Assembly (NCBI RefSeq): GCF_022163125.1
Contig: NZ_CP091881.1
Coordinates: 2,294,001 to 2,358,000 of the forward strand
Reading direction: 5' to 3'
DNA from: Paenibacillus sp. HWE-109
GTDB lineage: Bacteria; Bacillota; Bacilli; Paenibacillales; NBRC-103111
Length of the DNA stretch: 64,000 bases
The notes under the pieces are model-generated. The model had not been told where the DNA came from and did no database searches. It was given only the letters and a program-made list of their open reading frames with translations. This document shows positions 8,944-18,240 of this stretch, in pieces (position 1 is the first letter of the stretch; each line of letters opens with the position of its first letter). A program made the translations under genes and the position numbers.

Positions 8944-9145
8944 GGCTGCCACGCGTAGAGATGAAGGAACTACGGTTCGCTATTTTGGAGAAAAGTGGCA
9001 TTATAGGGTGTCTGAGGGAACTACAGGGCGCTATTTTGCTGTTTGCTGTGAAATTTAGCTCATTTCGTGGAAATAAGGCCCTGTAGTTCCGCTACTACCC
9101 TAGCATCCCTGATGTTCGTCTAAATAGCGGCTTACAGTTCCCTTA
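8944..9145. repeat. Intergenic repeat family A, copy 1
   Basis: The gene-free stretch 8776-9340 holds a modular repeat. Two direct units (GGAACTACGGTTCGCTATTTT-like, from 8966 and about 9020) are followed by inverted units such as CCCTGTAGTTCC and AAATAGCGGCTTACAGTTCC. Similar modules occur at 26811-27075 and 43378-43507. No ORF or transposase is associated. The rest of the stretch shows no recognisable gene. Confidence 0.7.
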
Positions 9146-9340
9146 ATAGGATTTCTGACGTCTGGAAATGGCTCATCGTCGAACCTACGAAACGCCCTTG
9201 TGATATGCGAAATTCTTCAAAAAAAATAAGCCGGCTAAAATTTTCACCTGTATTCATATTGCAGCAGGCTATAAAGTGGGATAAACTGAGTCAACAGATT
9301 CCCGTTTATCTAGATAGATTTTATAAGGAGCGATACTCTT

Positions 9341-11596
9341 TTGAAGACTTTAATTATTGCGGAAAAACCTGATATGGGGCGAAATATAGCCGCCGCAATA
9401 GAACCTAAAGCCAAGAATCTCAGGTCCTATCTGGAAGGTGAACAATATATCATCACCTGGGCGATCGGGCATTTAATTGAGCTGGCTGAACCGGATAAAT
9501 ATGATGATAAATATAAAAAATGGAACATCAATCACTTGCCCATCATTCCGGATGAATTCAAGCTGATTCCCAATCCAAGGACTTATGATCAACTGAAAGT
9601 GATCGCAGAACTGGCTAAGAAGTGTGATCAGCTCGTCAATGCTTGTGATGCGGGGCGGGAAGGACAGCACATTTTTTCACTGATTCAGCGGCATTTGGGA
9701 CTGAAGCAGCCTGTGAAACGCCTATGGATCTCCGATTTAACGTCGGAAACTATTCGACATGGCTTTGCTACACTGAAAGACGGCGCAGAATACGAAAACT
9801 TGACTCGCGCTGCCCGCTCTCGCAGTGAAGCAGACTGGTTGATTGGTATGAATGGCTCACGCGCATTTACAACGAAGCATAATGTCCTGCTCTCTGTAGG
9901 CCGTGTTCAGACGCCGGTGCTCGCGCTTATTTATGATCGCCAGAAGCAGATTGAAGCTTTCTCGTCCCTCAAATTTTATGAATTGGAAGGACATTTTACC
10001 CAAGGCGAAACGACTTATCGCGGCATGTGGCAAGGCGAGCGATTGACAGATCAACCCAAAGTTGAAGCTCTCGCGGCCAAGGTCAAAGGGAAGCCAGCAC
10101 GCATCATTTCGTATGAAGTGAAGGATACAAAGGAATATCCGTTCAAATTATATGATTTGACGCTTCTTCAGCGTGAGGCGAACGGCAAATACGCTTTCTC
10201 TGCTAAGAAGACCCTGGATACGGCACAAGCACTGTATGAGAAGCACAAGGTAATTTCATACCCAAGAACGAATTCGAACTATGTGACGGAACAAAATATT
10301 CCCGAAATGCATAAATCGTTGTCTGCTTTGCAAGGGACTGCGTATAACGATTTAGTGCAAGGGGCTAACCGCAATCTGGTGCATAAAAATAACAAATTTA
10401 TTTGCAATCCGACGAAGGTAGAAGATCATCATGCCATCCTTCCGACGAATCGCAAAGCTTCGGGGCTTAGTCCAGATGAGCAGAAGCTATATGACTTAAT
10501 TGTCCGACGTTTTTTATCTCAGTTTTATCCGCCAGCCGAGTACAAGGTTCACACCGTGATGACGGAAGTGGAGCAAGAGATGTTCAAGACGACAGTGAAA
10601 GAACTGCTCGATTTGGGCTGGAAGGTCATTTATGCCGATCAGAAGAAGGAAAAACCTAAAGCTTCGAAAGGCAAGGACAAAGACGACGAAGAGGATGAGG
10701 AAGTGGAGGTTAGCGAACCATTTACTGTAGATCCTCAGGGCAATGTCATTTGTCATGATGCAATTGTGAAAGAGAAGGACACGCAACCCCCTAAGCATTT
10801 TAACGAAGGAACCCTGTTGAAAGCGATGGAAAGCGCGGGCAAGCAGATAGAGGATGAAGAACTTCGCGATGCGATGAAAGATTCCGGCCTGGGCACACCT
10901 GCAACGCGAGCTGCAACGATCGAACGACTCAAAAAGGTCGGGTACATTGATATGCAAGGCAAGAAAATTGTGCTGACGCAAAAGGGACGGACGGTTGTAG
11001 AGCTTATCCGCGGCGCAGGTATTGAGCTGCTGACATCGCCAGAGATGACGGGGCAATGGGAACGCAGATTGAATGAAATTTCCCGTGGTACGGCATCGGA
11101 CGAGCAGTTCATGCTCAATGTGAAGAAGTTTGCAACCTTGATTGTGAACAAGGTTCGTGTGCAGACCAAAGCTTCCAAAGATGCTTTTGAAGGGGAGACG
11201 CCTCCGGCAGGAGGAGCTAAACGGGGAGCAGCAAGATCATCTTCCACGTCCTCCGAAAGTAGTGCCAAGAAAGCGGCAGCCCCCAAGAAGACAGCCGCAG
11301 CGAAACAAACGGATGGCGCAAGCACTTTCCTGGCGACTTGTCCTAGACCAGGCTGCGGAGGCACTTTATTCATGGGCCGCAAAGGCTATGGCTGCTCACA
11401 CTATAAGGAAGGCTGCAAATTCGTGATTTGGAAAGAAAGCTTTGGGCGGAATTTAACAGATGCGCAAGTTCAAGCGTTAGTCAATAAAGGGAAAACGACG
11501 AAGCTCAAGCTCGTTCTGGCTGACGGGACAGCAGCGGATGGTCGGATTGTTTTGAAAAACATCGATACCGGGGAACTGGGAGTCGAAACGGAATAA
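9341..11596 (+). CDS. topB: DNA topoisomerase III
   Basis: This 751-aa type IA topoisomerase relaxes and decatenates DNA by single-strand passage. The TOPRIM domain opens the protein (IIAEKPDMGRNIAAAI) and carries the acidic CDAGREGQ motif. The active-site tyrosine is Y307 in ISYPRTNS. SVGRVQTPVLALI and DHHAILPT are further family motifs. After a Lys/Ala/Ser-rich linker (about 610-655) comes a cysteine-containing C-terminal module (CPRPGCGG...GYGCSHYKEGC) resembling a topoisomerase zinc finger. An acidic insertion (DKDDEEDEEVEV) lies near residue 450. The start is a TTG with TAAGGAGCG upstream. The length is slightly above the usual Bacillus TopB because of the tail. Confidence 0.93.
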   Translation: MKTLIIAEKPDMGRNIAAAIEPKAKNLRSYLEGEQYIITWAIGHLIELAEPDKYDDKYKKWNINHLPIIPDEFKLIPNPRTYDQLKVIAELAKKCDQLVNACDAGREGQHIFSLIQRHLGLKQPVKRLWISDLTSETIRHGFATLKDGAEYENLTRAARSRSEADWLIGMNGSRAFTTKHNVLLSVGRVQTPVLALIYDRQKQIEAFSSLKFYELEGHFTQGETTYRGMWQGERLTDQPKVEALAAKVKGKPARIISYEVKDTKEYPFKLYDLTLLQREANGKYAFSAKKTLDTAQALYEKHKVISYPRTNSNYVTEQNIPEMHKSLSALQGTAYNDLVQGANRNLVHKNNKFICNPTKVEDHHAILPTNRKASGLSPDEQKLYDLIVRRFLSQFYPPAEYKVHTVMTEVEQEMFKTTVKELLDLGWKVIYADQKKEKPKASKGKDKDDEEDEEVEVSEPFTVDPQGNVICHDAIVKEKDTQPPKHFNEGTLLKAMESAGKQIEDEELRDAMKDSGLGTPATRAATIERLKKVGYIDMQGKKIVLTQKGRTVVELIRGAGIELLTSPEMTGQWERRLNEISRGTASDEQFMLNVKKFATLIVNKVRVQTKASKDAFEGETPPAGGAKRGAARSSSTSSESSAKKAAAPKKTAAAKQTDGASTFLATCPRPGCGGTLFMGRKGYGCSHYKEGCKFVIWKESFGRNLTDAQVQALVNKGKTTKLKLVLADGTAADGRIVLKNIDTGELGVETE

Positions 11597-11608
11597 AGGA
11601 GACATGCC

Positions 11609-12313
11609 GTGAGTGACTTATCACACTTAACGAACGATTGGGCTTCCTGCCTGAGATTCGAATTTGAGAAGCCCTATTTCCAAAGCCTGTGTGCTTTTCT
11701 GGAAATTGAATATCAGACGCAAACCATTTTTCCTGAACAAAATGAGATTTATGCGGCCCTTCAGTTCACTTCATACAAAGATACCAGAGTTGTTATCTTG
11801 GGACAGGATCCCTATCATGGAAGAGGCCAAGCGCATGGCCTCAGTTTTTCCGTTAAACCAGGTATAACACCACCGCCATCCTTGCAAAATATATACAAAG
11901 AATTACAGAACGATCTTGGCTGTTTCATCCCGGATAACGGCTACCTCAAGAAATGGGCTGATCAAGGCGTTCTTCTGCTGAACACGGTGTTGACTGTACG
12001 TGAGGATACTCCGAACTCCCATAAGGGAAAAGGCTGGGAAATGTTTACGGATAACATCATCCGAACGCTAAGCGATCGTGAACAACCCGTCATCTTCGTG
12101 CTGTGGGGAAGTCATGCCCAAGCGAAGGAACGGCTTATCGATACAACAAAGCATTATATAATCAAATCGGTACATCCTAGTCCGCTGTCTTCGTATCGCG
12201 GATTTTTTGGCAGTAAACCTTTTTCCAAGGTGAATGCTTATTTGATAGAACAAAACAGGGAAGAAATCGATTGGCAATTGCCAAACTTGAACAGGAAGGA
12301 GCAGGAAGGATGA
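11609..12313 (+). CDS. ung: Uracil-DNA glycosylase
   Basis: This 234-aa family 1 uracil-DNA glycosylase removes uracil from DNA as the first step of base excision repair. The water-activating motif GQDPYHG carries the catalytic aspartate at D67, and HPSPLSSYRGFFG carries the catalytic histidine at H189. The length is typical of Ung. The start is GTG 11609, with AAAGGAGAC upstream. The gene follows topB by 12 bases and overlaps the next gene by 4 bases (ATGA), so the three form an operon. Confidence 0.95.
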   Translation: MSDLSHLTNDWASCLRFEFEKPYFQSLCAFLEIEYQTQTIFPEQNEIYAALQFTSYKDTRVVILGQDPYHGRGQAHGLSFSVKPGITPPPSLQNIYKELQNDLGCFIPDNGYLKKWADQGVLLLNTVLTVREDTPNSHKGKGWEMFTDNIIRTLSDREQPVIFVLWGSHAQAKERLIDTTKHYIIKSVHPSPLSSYRGFFGSKPFSKVNAYLIEQNREEIDWQLPNLNRKEQEG

Positions 12314-12615
12314 GTGATAAGCAAGAATTTATATATGTCATACGATTGCAGCCTGCTTATCTAGATCGAAGCATTTGGACGGATAAAGAAAACAATATTA
12401 TAGAAGAGCATTTTCAGTATCTTTTGCAATTAAAAGAAGCGGGAGAGCTTATTTTAGCAGGACGAACGCAAACGTCTGACGAGAAAACATTTGGCATCGT
12501 GATCTTGCGCGTAGATAATGAATTAGAAGCCAGATTGATCATGGAGCAGGATCCAGCTGTCGCCAATCAACTGATGACTAGTGAATTGTATCCGTACAGC
12601 ATCGCTGTCATGTAA
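12310..12615 (+). CDS. YCII-domain (YciI-like) protein
   Basis: This 101-aa protein has the ferredoxin-like YCII pattern: an N-terminal strand (FIYVIRLQP), a histidine in the second helix (EEHFQYL), a GELILAGRT strand, and a C-terminal MEQDPAVANQL helix. Family members are small putative enzymes with an Asp-His pair, and their substrates are mostly unknown. The start at ATG 12310 overlaps the ung stop (ATGA) and uses the AGGAGCAGGAAGG stretch. A longer in-frame ORF from 12271 would begin inside ung. Confidence 0.75.
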   Translation: MSDKQEFIYVIRLQPAYLDRSIWTDKENNIIEEHFQYLLQLKEAGELILAGRTQTSDEKTFGIVILRVDNELEARLIMEQDPAVANQLMTSELYPYSIAVM

Positions 12616-12651
12616 GTGGAGTAAATAGTCAAGGACGAAGGAGAGATTCGC

Positions 12652-14346
12652 ATGAAATTTCAAGATTTTAAGTATGAAAGGCCTGACTTTCAAGCTTTTG
12701 AAGCCAAATTCAAAGGACTCTTGGAACAATTTAAACAAGCTTCTTCGTTTGCCGACCAAGATCAAGCGATGGAAGCAATCGTTCATCTGCGCAGTGAATT
12801 GGATTCTATGGAGTCTATTGCGAGAATTCGTCATAGTGTGGATACAACGGATGAGTTCTATAAAGCGGAGCAAGAGTTTCTGGATGAAATAGAACCGTTA
12901 TATCAAGGGTTGGTTACTGATTTCTATCAAGCGCTTATTGATTCTACATACCGCACAGAACTTGAGCTTAAATGGGGGAAACAGCTGTTCAGAATTGCTT
13001 CGCTCGCTCTGAAAACATTTTCACCGGAGATTGTCGAGGATTTGGTTCAGGAGAATAAACTAGCAAGTGAATATTCCAAGCTGTTGGCTTCAGCCAAGCT
13101 GGTTTATGAAGGAGAAGAACGTAATTTATCGCAACTTGCTCCTTTTCAAGTTTCGACAGACCGAAAAGTGCGCAAAGAAGCGAATGATGTGAGATATAGC
13201 TTCTTCATCGCGCATGAAGCCAAATTGGATGAGTTGTATGATCAATTAGTGAAAATCCGCTCAGTTATTGCCCGCAAATTGGGATTTACTAATTTTGTTG
13301 AGCTCGCTTACGCGCGCTTAAACCGATCAGACTACAATGCGAAGGATGTTGAAGCGTTCCGCAAACAAGTGCATGAGCATATTGTTCCCGCTGCTACTAA
13401 ACTCAAAAATCGTCAGAAAGCTAGAATTGGTGTAGATTCACTGCACTATTATGACGATAAGTTTGGCTTCCCATCCGGGAATGCGACACCCAAGGGTGAT
13501 GCGGATTGGATCGTAGAACAAGCCAGCAAGATGTATGCCGAGCTTTCACCTGAAACGGATGAATTTTTTACTTTCATGATTGAGAATGGATTAATGGATC
13601 TAGTCGCCAAGAAAGGCAAAAGAGTTGGTGGGTATTGCTCGTATATCAGCAGTTACCAAGCTCCGTATATCTTCTCCAACTTCAATGGAACTTCAGGGGA
13701 TATTGATGTCCTAACTCACGAGGTAGGACATGCTTTTCAGGGCTTTAGCAGCCGTGAGTTCCAAGTGCCGGAATATATTTTCCCGACGTTGGAAGCCTGT
13801 GAGATCCATTCCATGAGTATGGAGTTTCTGGCGTGGCCGTGGATGTCGTTGTTCTTCGCGGAAGAGACGGATAAGTACAAGTTTAAACATTTAAGCGAGT
13901 CGCTTTTGTTCATCCCATATGGCGTTGCCGTTGATGAGTTTCAACACCGGGTATACGAGCAGCCGGAGCTGACACCTGCAGAGCGGAAACAAGTCTGGCG
14001 TGAAGTTGAACGCAAATATTTACCGCATCGCGTCTACGAAGATAACGATTATTTGGAAAGAGGAGGCTTCTGGCAGCAGCAGCCCCACATTTACAAAAGC
14101 CCGTTCTATTACATCGACTACACATTAGCTCAAGTGTGCGCATTTCAGTTCTGGAAACGGGCTAATGAAAATCCGGAGACAGCTTGGCAGGACTACTTGC
14201 GTTTATGCAAGCAAGGGGGAAGTCAGAGTTTCACCGAGCTTGTTGAAGTAGCGCGGCTCATTTCTCCGTTTCAAGACGGTTGTGTCGCTTCAGTCATCGG
14301 CCAGATTGAGTCTTGGCTTGACCAGATTGACGATAAAAGCCTCTAA
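12652..14346 (+). CDS. M3 family oligoendopeptidase (PepF-like)
   Basis: This 564-aa metallopeptidase has the zinc-binding HEVGH motif (H356, E357, H360) and a downstream LEACEIHSMS segment with the third metal ligand. The layout is the M3B layout: a long helical N-terminal half and the catalytic domain in the C-terminal half. Such enzymes degrade short peptides in the cytosol. GAAGGAGAG lies in front of ATG 12652. It follows the YCII gene by 36 bases and may belong to the same transcript. Its last 4 bases overlap the opposing phospholipase-like gene. Confidence 0.88.
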   Translation: MKFQDFKYERPDFQAFEAKFKGLLEQFKQASSFADQDQAMEAIVHLRSELDSMESIARIRHSVDTTDEFYKAEQEFLDEIEPLYQGLVTDFYQALIDSTYRTELELKWGKQLFRIASLALKTFSPEIVEDLVQENKLASEYSKLLASAKLVYEGEERNLSQLAPFQVSTDRKVRKEANDVRYSFFIAHEAKLDELYDQLVKIRSVIARKLGFTNFVELAYARLNRSDYNAKDVEAFRKQVHEHIVPAATKLKNRQKARIGVDSLHYYDDKFGFPSGNATPKGDADWIVEQASKMYAELSPETDEFFTFMIENGLMDLVAKKGKRVGGYCSYISSYQAPYIFSNFNGTSGDIDVLTHEVGHAFQGFSSREFQVPEYIFPTLEACEIHSMSMEFLAWPWMSLFFAEETDKYKFKHLSESLLFIPYGVAVDEFQHRVYEQPELTPAERKQVWREVERKYLPHRVYEDNDYLERGGFWQQQPHIYKSPFYYIDYTLAQVCAFQFWKRANENPETAWQDYLRLCKQGGSQSFTELVEVARLISPFQDGCVASVIGQIESWLDQIDDKSL

Positions 14347-15275
14347 AGGATAGGCTTCACATACTTGATTTGTAAGCCGCTGTCGCAAGGTTTGCCAGTT
14401 TCATATGAACGATTGCCGAGTCTTTCATGCAAAAGGCTAAAGTCGGACGAGGAACCGCTTTGCAGCGCTTGTATGGCGGATTGGACAACAAGCAGCCCAT
14501 CTTCCATCGCAAGGTCCCAGAGGTCCCAAACACTGTACGTGTAAGTTTCGCCCTGTGAGGTAGGACAATTCCAAACCGTCTTGGCTTCGTTGAGATAATC
14601 TAGCGGAGCCGGATGTTTGGTGTAGACTAGCGGTGAGATTTGACCCAAGGTCAACAGGCGTTTGATCCCTTTTGGATCATGAAATAACCGCTGTGCCCGG
14701 ATCATATCGCTATAGGCATCGTTCCAATCCTTCTCGGTAATTTGCGATGTTCGATCCTTATACTGATTAGCAGCTGCATTCGCAAGCGCGGGAATAATCC
14801 CTAACGGGAGCGCGTCACCGACGTAAATTTCTTTCCAAACTGGTGTTTTCCAAGTCTGTATGCCCAGCTTTTGACGAACGATCAGCGTGTCCAGAATAAT
14901 CTCAAAACGTTGATGATCCCACTTTTTGAAACCAGATTTGTAGAATACATAGGGATGCATGTTGCGATCGAGAATGTGATGGGTGATGAATCCAAGCGCA
15001 TATACAACAGCAGGATTATACAAGCCTCTGCCTTGTACATGAAGAAGGATATCCTCGATGAATGGCCCGCACTGCTGTGCATGCATAAGAGAGCCTAATT
15101 CATTCATCTTCTTGTCTTTTTTCCAAGGCAGAAAGTTATGATAGAAAAGGAAATCAGGCCCCTGACAGCCAAGAGAGAAAATATTTCGCAGTTGCTTATC
15201 ATTCAGCATAGGAGCATGGCCGAGCTGTTTCATTATTTCTTGTCCGAAAATAAGATGCGTCCAAATATTTGGCAA
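14343..15275 (-). CDS. Zinc-dependent phospholipase C family protein
   Basis: This 310-aa protein begins NIWTHLIFGQEI and contains CQGPDFLFYHNF and FITHHILDRNMHPYVFY. These histidine- and aspartate-rich helices are typical of the zinc-dependent phospholipase C / S1-P1 nuclease fold. No signal peptide is visible, so a secreted phospholipase role is doubtful. The start is TTG 15275 with AAGGAGGT upstream; no ATG start fits better. The gene converges on the oligoendopeptidase gene with a 4-base overlap, and a sensor kinase gene is divergent from it. Confidence 0.7.
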   Translation of the reverse strand: MPNIWTHLIFGQEIMKQLGHAPMLNDKQLRNIFSLGCQGPDFLFYHNFLPWKKDKKMNELGSLMHAQQCGPFIEDILLHVQGRGLYNPAVVYALGFITHHILDRNMHPYVFYKSGFKKWDHQRFEIILDTLIVRQKLGIQTWKTPVWKEIYVGDALPLGIIPALANAAANQYKDRTSQITEKDWNDAYSDMIRAQRLFHDPKGIKRLLTLGQISPLVYTKHPAPLDYLNEAKTVWNCPTSQGETYTYSVWDLWDLAMEDGLLVVQSAIQALQSGSSSDFSLLHERLGNRSYETGKPCDSGLQIKYVKPIL

Positions 15276-15337
15276 CGGTGGACCTCCTTACAGAAAATAG
15301 TTGAAATTGACCCCTTCCATTCTACCATAGGAAGAAA

Positions 15338-15411
15338 TGTCAAAGGCACATTTTGTGAACTATTTCAAATCCAACTCTTGCAAAGGCAGGAATAATCTTC
15401 AAATTGTCGAA
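15338..15411 (+). promoter_or_regulatory. Two Spo0A-box-like sequences in the divergent control region
   Basis: TGTCAAA at 15338-15344 and TGTCGAA at 15405-15411 both match the Spo0A box core TGTCRAA. They lie between the phospholipase-like gene and the four-PAS kinase gene. Seven-base matches are common by chance, so this is only a candidate. Confidence 0.3.
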
Positions 15412-15467
15412 TTCAAACTATCGGTGATGGTAACCATCCAATGTAATTTTAAGATGGGAGATATAGA

Positions 15468-17714
15468 ATGAATAGGGTCAATAATCCGCTGAATGTCACA
15501 ACCAGTGCAGATCCAGACAATATTCAGGGTCTGCTTTCGAGAACGGAACCGTCCTTTGCCTCAATCTTTGAATACACGACGGTTGGTATGGCGCTTATTT
15601 CACTTCATGGACACTGGATGAGAATGAATAGCAGTATGTGCAGTTTGTCAGGCTACGCGGAAGAAGATTTGTTATACAAAGAGCTACATGATCTTTTTCT
15701 GCCTGATGAGAAGATAAAAATGCGAGCGCGCATTTCGCAATTGCTATCCGGAGATATTCGTGCCATTCACATGGAGAAGAAACTGATTCAGAAGGAAGGC
15801 AATATTTTAGGCGTAGAATGTGACATGTCATTAGTAAGAGACGCTTACAATCAACCGCTTTATTTTATTTCTCAAATCAGACCTTTACCACCAAAATCAG
15901 AAATGGAACAAAAACTTGCTGAGAGTGAACAACGCTACAAATCATTAATCGAACATAATCCAGCCGGGATTCTGACGTGTGATCTGAACGGTTTGATTAA
16001 AAACGTGAACCCTGCGATGGAACGAATTCTGGGCTTTCTGGAGTCGGATATGATAGGACAGCCTATCAATCACTTTTGGGGCAAAGAAAATGAGGACATA
16101 GGCTCATCCGATAATGTCGTTATGCAAGCTGACAACTATATGCTTAGGGTTTCACATAAGAATGGCGGAATCATAGAACTTGGATTAAAAAATGTGCCAA
16201 TCATTGTCAATGGGACAATAGAAGGCGTTTACTTAATAGCAAGAGATATAACGCAGCATAATAAGGATCGTGAATCCTTGCGGGTAGCGCAGCAGGATCT
16301 CCATGACACTGTTCGCAGACAGCAAGGGATGACGATGAAGTTCAGACAGATGCGCGGGAAATTCATACATACGTTATGTGATGGGGAACTGCTGTATCGA
16401 TTAGGGTATAAGCCGTCGAATATATTAGGCAATGATTTATATAAAATTTGGCCGTTCTATATGGCAGCCAACATTGAAAGCTATTACAGCAAATCCTGGA
16501 ACGGCGATCAAAATGTGATGTACGAGACCACGTTCCGAGGGATTACGTATCTGACCTCACTGCGTCCCATTTATGAAAATGGTCGTGTAGTTGAAGTCAT
16601 CGGATCTTGTGTGGATATTACGGAGCGCAAGCGGATGGAGACGGAGCTTAGAGAAACGAAAGAGCTGCTGGAGTCATTCATCAATAATACAACGGATGCG
16701 ATCTGTGTGCTCGATTTGCATGCGTGCGTCATTTCCGTAAATGCCGCGTACGAGCAAATCTTTGGATGGCCTCCCGGTGAACTGCTTAATCGAACTTTGC
16801 CGATCTATCCAGCCTATCTGGAAGAGCAGCGCAGAGAAATATACGAAATGCTCAAGGCGGGCAAGCAGATCTCCGGTTTGGAGACAGTTCGCTTGCGCAA
16901 AGATGGACAGCTTGTACATGTGAGCGTGACCAAAACACCGATCAAAAACGAGAAAGGCGAAATTATCGGATTCGCAGGTATCACGCGAGATATTACGGAG
17001 CGCAAGCGAACGGAAGAGCTGCTGCGCAAGTCGGATAAGCTGTCTGTCGCGGGTCAATTAGCGGCAGGGCTGGCGCATGAAATTAGAAATCCGTTAACCT
17101 CGCTTCGCGGATTCTTGCAGCTGCTGCAGAGTGATATGAAAGGAAAGCAGCACTATTTTGACATTATGCTGTCTGAATTGGATCGGATTAATTTCATTGT
17201 GAGCGAGTTCCTAGTGATTGCCAAGCCGGAAGCCATTCACTATAAAAAAAGTGACTTGCAGGGGATTCTGCAAACCGTAGTGGCTCTATTGGAAACACAA
17301 GCAGTGCTTTGCAATGTAGAGTTAATCCTGGAGTTCGAATCCGAGATACCTGAGTTGATTTGTTCGGAGATGCATTTAAAGCAATTATTTATTAATTTGG
17401 TTAAAAATGCGATGGAAGCCATCCCCAAAGATGGCCAAATCAAGATGACAGTTTCCCTGCAAGGGACTGATTTGATTAGAGTCAGAACTGAGGATAACGG
17501 CTGCGGCATCCCGGAGGAACGACTGAAACAGCTGGGAGAACCTTTCTACACGACGAAGGAGAAGGGGACAGGACTCGGTTTGATGATGTGTTTCAAAATC
17601 GTAGAAGCCCACAAAGGGACGATGACGATTCAAAGTCAATTGGGTGAAGGAACGATGATAGACGTATTTCTGCCTACCCAACCGAATAACGGAGAGATCG
17701 TGGAAAGCACGTAG
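15468..17714 (+). CDS. Soluble multi-PAS sensor histidine kinase (sporulation-kinase-like)
   Basis: This 748-aa kinase has four PAS-type sensory domains (about residues 30-130, 155-265, 285-390 and 395-520), three of which end in the usual DITxR/DITERK motif. A HisKA domain follows, with the phospho-accepting histidine H537 in LAHEIRNPLTS, and then an ATPase domain with NLVKNAMEAI (N box), DNGCGIP (G1) and GTGLGL (G2). No membrane segment is present, so it senses a cytosolic signal. No response regulator gene is adjacent. An orphan soluble PAS kinase in a spore-forming-type genome suggests a Kin-type phosphorelay kinase, which is an inference. GATGGGAGA precedes the start. Confidence 0.9.
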   Translation: MNRVNNPLNVTTSADPDNIQGLLSRTEPSFASIFEYTTVGMALISLHGHWMRMNSSMCSLSGYAEEDLLYKELHDLFLPDEKIKMRARISQLLSGDIRAIHMEKKLIQKEGNILGVECDMSLVRDAYNQPLYFISQIRPLPPKSEMEQKLAESEQRYKSLIEHNPAGILTCDLNGLIKNVNPAMERILGFLESDMIGQPINHFWGKENEDIGSSDNVVMQADNYMLRVSHKNGGIIELGLKNVPIIVNGTIEGVYLIARDITQHNKDRESLRVAQQDLHDTVRRQQGMTMKFRQMRGKFIHTLCDGELLYRLGYKPSNILGNDLYKIWPFYMAANIESYYSKSWNGDQNVMYETTFRGITYLTSLRPIYENGRVVEVIGSCVDITERKRMETELRETKELLESFINNTTDAICVLDLHACVISVNAAYEQIFGWPPGELLNRTLPIYPAYLEEQRREIYEMLKAGKQISGLETVRLRKDGQLVHVSVTKTPIKNEKGEIIGFAGITRDITERKRTEELLRKSDKLSVAGQLAAGLAHEIRNPLTSLRGFLQLLQSDMKGKQHYFDIMLSELDRINFIVSEFLVIAKPEAIHYKKSDLQGILQTVVALLETQAVLCNVELILEFESEIPELICSEMHLKQLFINLVKNAMEAIPKDGQIKMTVSLQGTDLIRVRTEDNGCGIPEERLKQLGEPFYTTKEKGTGLGLMMCFKIVEAHKGTMTIQSQLGEGTMIDVFLPTQPNNGEIVEST

Positions 17715-17725
17715 GAAAAAAACAA

Positions 17726-17759
17726 AAACCGCCAAGCCTGTGATCAGGAATGGCGGTTT
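17726..17759. terminator. Bidirectional terminator between converging genes
   Basis: AAACCGCCA at 17726-17734 pairs with TGGCGGTTT at 17751-17759, with an inner CCTG/CAGG stem. On the minus strand the stem is followed by a T-rich tract (TTGTTTTTTT), on the plus strand by a weaker one. It serves the kinase gene and the small gene facing it. Confidence 0.75.
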
Positions 17760-17766
17760 CTTCATG

Positions 17767-17997
17767 TCAGAAATTAATGCTGAACTCGTTGGATTCACGA
17801 GAATACCATTGTGAGATTGAAGGATCTTGTTCATTATGAATTCGTACTCCATCAGGTGTATATTTCATGATAATTCCCGAATTAACCTGATAATAAACGC
17901 CTAAAGGATCTAACGACCAAACATAGACAGGTGTTTTGCAGAGAGCTGCAATAAATATCTCTATATCTGTATCCAGTAGTTTAGTTCCGTAAATCAT
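17767..17997 (-). CDS. Small hypothetical protein
   Basis: This 76-aa protein is not recognised. It has alternating hydrophobic strands (TPVYVWSLDPLGVYYQ) and a polar C-terminus, with no signal peptide or membrane helix. The start was set at ATG 17997 because AGAGG lies 7 bases upstream; a GTG two codons earlier would sit on top of that site. It ends just before the shared terminator and appears monocistronic. Confidence 0.6.
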   Translation of the reverse strand: MIYGTKLLDTDIEIFIAALCKTPVYVWSLDPLGVYYQVNSGIIMKYTPDGVRIHNEQDPSISQWYSRESNEFSINF

Positions 17998-18240
17998 TTT
18001 CACACCTCTGTCTTATTATTTTGATGAAATTGCACATATAAGTAGTGACAGTATGAACGCAGAAACAATCACAAATCATTTTCGATTTTTTTGCCGGTAA
18101 GTTCATATTGCCAGGCAGGGGTGACTGTGAAAGGTAAAAAAAGAGGGTTCCCTCCTTTTAGTTTTCCTTGTATAATAGGAAAGCTTTAGATTTATTGACT
18201 ATCGGTAAATTCAAGTTGGGTTAGAAGGAGAAAGGGGTCA

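Noticed and set aside
8944..9145. CRISPR array
   Set aside because: Repeated units are present but are inverted as well as direct, with irregular spacing and no uniform spacers or cas genes.
10753..11382. 209-codon minus-strand ORF inside topB
   Set aside because: It lies wholly within a clear topoisomerase III gene; the Ser/Ala/Val-rich translation is the antisense of its Lys/Ala-rich linker.
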